Source: Chara braunii
Lineage: Eukaryota > Streptophyta > Charophyceae > Charales > Characeae
Assembly (NCBI GenBank): GCA_003427395.1
Contig: BFEA01000461.1
Span: 601,882-635,077, forward strand
Length of the DNA: 33,196 nt
Direction: 5' to 3'
The position numbers and the translations under genes are program-made. Below the pieces are notes generated by a model that made no database searches, had not been told where the DNA came from, and saw only the letters and a list, made by a program, of their open reading frames with translations. Every line of letters begins with the position of its first letter. Positions within the stretch are counted from its first letter, which is position 1. Shown here in pieces: positions 31,549 to 33,196 of this stretch.

Positions 31549-31946
31549 TCAAAGAACATTTTCCTCCCTTTCCATAACCTCTTCCTTAGATGTTTCTAGC
31601 AGGATCGAGACTGACTTCACTTTCTTCCCTACTGGCTTGTACTTTCGAACACTTCCTTCCGGGATCTTTCTCCTAAAAAATGAACGGTCGAAATTACCCT
31701 TGTTGCCTCTACGATCCGTGGTTGAATACTGACTATCTTTCCATTCAGACAATATCCCTTCTGTACTTCCCCTTCAAATTTGGCCAGCGCTGCCGGGTCC
31801 ACTCCTACTTTGTGATATCTGATAGCCTTGAGGAGCTGTAATAAATCGAGAATCTCGAGCGCGATTTCCGGTACCTCCATGCGTACCTCTTTCCGCTTGG
31901 GCAGGCTGACCCAAAGTTCAACCTCCGATTTCCTTTCCGCCACCAT
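31549..31946 (-). pseudogene. Protease-RT connecting region with frame change
   Basis: Two overlapping minus-strand frames cover the linker: 31946-31629 continues the protease frame, and 31752-31549 is in the RT frame. The natural crossover is at T TTT TTA (31680-31674), where the upstream frame reads CAT TTT TTA GGA and the downstream frame continues AGG AGA AAG ATC. The downstream frame then reaches TGA at 31549-31551 and continues in frame into RT. There are no catalytic residues here; length and position fit the spacer between protease and RT. Confidence 0.7.
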
Positions 31947-31967
31947 GACACCTAAGATTTTGTCCTC

Positions 31968-33080
31968 CTATCTTCTCTTCTTCTGAGGCAGACCCATTTT
32001 GATCCATTCTTTCTTGTTGAATACTTCCTCATTCATAATTTTTACCCCCTCTCTCATACCTTCCATTCGCGCAAAAGCCCCCTTCCGAGCGCTATCTTCA
32101 AATGTCGGCGACCATGTTGCCAACTTGCCTTTAGGAGGGTCCCCTCCGGTCCCGATGAGTCGGAGGAGCTCCCCACGACCAGTTACTGGATCCTCTAAGT
32201 CCACCATGTATGTGCCATCATGCAGATGCATCCCTATCATTTCTACATTGGCGCACCATGGCCTCCCGTGGATTATGTCGTGGTCCATCTCGTCTAACAT
32301 GGTCATCCGTTGAAATGACAAAATCGACTCTCGGATGCCTGCCTTGACCGCACATTTGGTGACGTATCCTGAAAACGGGATCTCGCCACCAGCCCCTCGG
32401 ATGCTCCCCATTACTTCCTTGTTAACCACACAGCCGGTAATTATTGCGAAATCTCTCCTTATGAGTGTGATTTCCGCACCTCCGTCTACTAGGACGTCTG
32501 TATGATATGTCCCGATCTGCACCCTTAACTTCTCTAAGGGCAACGCATGGAAACTAAGCTTCGTCCCAGATGGAGCCTTCATGACTGCCCCGCCTTCGCG
32601 GTCCGGCATGCTCAAGTGAATATCCCCGAAGACCTTTTCTAAATCCTTCAAATCTTCAGGACTCCTTTGAAGATTAGCGACTTCTTGCGGAGCTTCCTCC
32701 TCCTTTTCCTCTTCTTGTGACTCCGAATTTTCATTTATCTCCACTCGCTGTCGAGTCAGTAGTTGTCTAAGCCCCTTGAGCAGTCTGGGGCTTGCTTGCA
32801 ACATGGTCTGAAAGGACACTGATACCATGGTTCCTAGTAATTTGCTAAGGGTGCTGTCGATCTCTGGCATGATTAGGATCGGGATTTGATATCTAAATTT
32901 CTTCTTGGTAGCAGTGACCTTGTCCGTAGGCTCCTCTTCCCTAGGCCTCCCGTACACTTTCTCCGGTTCTCCGATCTCAGGCTCTGCTTTGATCGTGGTG
33001 CCTCCAACAACCTCCTCCATCACAGTGTCACAAATAATTCTTCTTCCGACCGTTCCTAACCGAGTAGTCGCGTTCACCAT
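31968..33080 (-). CDS. Gag C-terminal region and aspartic protease (partial)
   Basis: The 370-codon open frame ends in TAG. Residues 1-160 are charged and contain an acidic run (EEEKEEEAPQE, about 123-133), likely the tail of Gag or a linker. Residues about 175-290 form a retropepsin-like domain. The active-site triad reads VDGGAEITLI (Asp199) and the second conserved segment is DIIHGRPW (about 268-275). The usual triad is Asp-Ser/Thr-Gly; here it is Asp-Gly-Gly, a variant I believe is also found in other plant Ty3 elements. Residues 290-370 link toward RT. Codons before the first ATG are also open, so the real start is probably further 5' and lost at the GC hairpin (33111). The next in-frame text continues after the TAG, so the stop is probably decay. 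Confidence 0.85.
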   Translation of the reverse strand: MVNATTRLGTVGRRIICDTVMEEVVGGTTIKAEPEIGEPEKVYGRPREEEPTDKVTATKKKFRYQIPILIMPEIDSTLSKLLGTMVSVSFQTMLQASPRLLKGLRQLLTRQRVEINENSESQEEEKEEEAPQEVANLQRSPEDLKDLEKVFGDIHLSMPDREGGAVMKAPSGTKLSFHALPLEKLRVQIGTYHTDVLVDGGAEITLIRRDFAIITGCVVNKEVMGSIRGAGGEIPFSGYVTKCAVKAGIRESILSFQRMTMLDEMDHDIIHGRPWCANVEMIGMHLHDGTYMVDLEDPVTGRGELLRLIGTGGDPPKGKLATWSPTFEDSARKGAFARMEGMREGVKIMNEEVFNKKEWIKMGLPQKKRR

Positions 33081-33110
33081 ATTGCGTCTGTCGCTTTCTA
33101 GCAGGGTTGT

Positions 33111-33159
33111 CGACCCCCGGCCCCGGGACCCCGCCGGGGTTCCGGGGTTCCGGGGGTCG
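33111..33159. repeat. Very stable GC hairpin at the 5' edge of the element
   Basis: CGACCCCCGG plus CCCCGGGACCCC pairs with GGGGTTCCGGGG plus CCGGGGGTCG around a 3-base loop. That is about 22 pairs with one G-T pair and a TT bulge. More GC-rich text and CTGTAGGGAAAA follow to the window edge. It is unlike the neighbouring coding sequence and probably belongs to a separate insertion. Confidence 0.9.
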
Positions 33160-33196
33160 GCACCCGGGACCCCGGCCCCCTGTAGGGAAAAAAAAA

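Larger units (their letters stand above)
28325..33110 (-). mobile_element. Decayed Ty3/gypsy-type retrotransposon (PR-RT-RH-INT)
   Basis: The minus-strand order is Gag C-terminal part/protease, reverse transcriptase, RNase H, integrase, which is the Ty3/gypsy (Metaviridae) order; Copia elements place integrase before RT. Main-frame stops lie at 31968 (TAG), 31549 (TGA), 31180 (TAG), 30271 (TGA), 29815 (TAA), 28756 (TAG) and about 28633 (TGA). Frame changes lie at about 31674, 30610, 30455 and 28520. No LTR, primer-binding site or purine tract was identified. The 5' side ends in a GC hairpin at 33111, so the copy is truncated as well as mutated. Confidence 0.92.

Noticed and set aside
28325-33110. 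Copia-type element
   Set aside because: Integrase lies 3' of RT and RNase H, the Ty3/gypsy order.

Overview
This is a eukaryotic, almost entirely non-genic window. It contains chained tandem-repeat arrays, microsatellites, a short DNA transposon and a decayed Ty3/gypsy-type retrotransposon, and no intact host gene can be supported. The style (many minisatellites, a chromosomal Ty3/gypsy pol, plant-type LTR-like motifs) suggests a large streptophyte genome, such as a charophyte alga or another plant. Species is not determinable here. A single N at 10513 inside a tandem array shows this is a draft assembly.

Region by region: 1-83 is a microsatellite. 84-3331 holds three successive arrays (91-, 92- and 172-bp units) that share anchor words and probably one ancestor. 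The 172-bp array is split by a 1,224-bp GC-ended element (3332-4555) with an 8-bp target duplication, then resumes to about 4795. 4862-5092 is a purine tract. 5683-8165 is a degenerate array of about 160-bp units carrying nine interrupted palindromes. 8985-13260 is a chain of at least six unrelated tandem arrays, most with a built-in hairpin. 13434-14520 holds a broken coding-like stretch of unknown function. 15677-17085 has 35-bp and 62-bp arrays. 18155-18318 is a small hairpin array. 20991-21270 is a 120-bp triplicate. 21585-22815 is a striking array of stem-loops with a constant ACTTA loop and stems that change between units yet stay complementary. 24585-25564 has membrane-protein-like fragments on the minus strand, and 26085-26158 a tRNA-like (SINE-like) sequence. 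27247-28230 is a broken cysteine-rich region.

The right 5 kb (28325-33080, minus strand) encodes, in order, aspartic protease, reverse transcriptase, RNase H and integrase of a Ty3/gypsy-type element. Catalytic signatures are visible, but the reading frame carries several stops and frameshifts, so it is a dead or dying copy. It is cut at its 5' side by a very stable GC hairpin near the window edge.

The main novelty candidate is not a protein gene. It is the repeated appearance of tandem arrays in which each unit is a stem-loop whose stem covaries between units. This is clearest at 21585-22815 and is echoed at 5683-8165 and 18155-18318. It points either to selection for structure in DNA or RNA, or to an amplification mechanism that uses hairpins.
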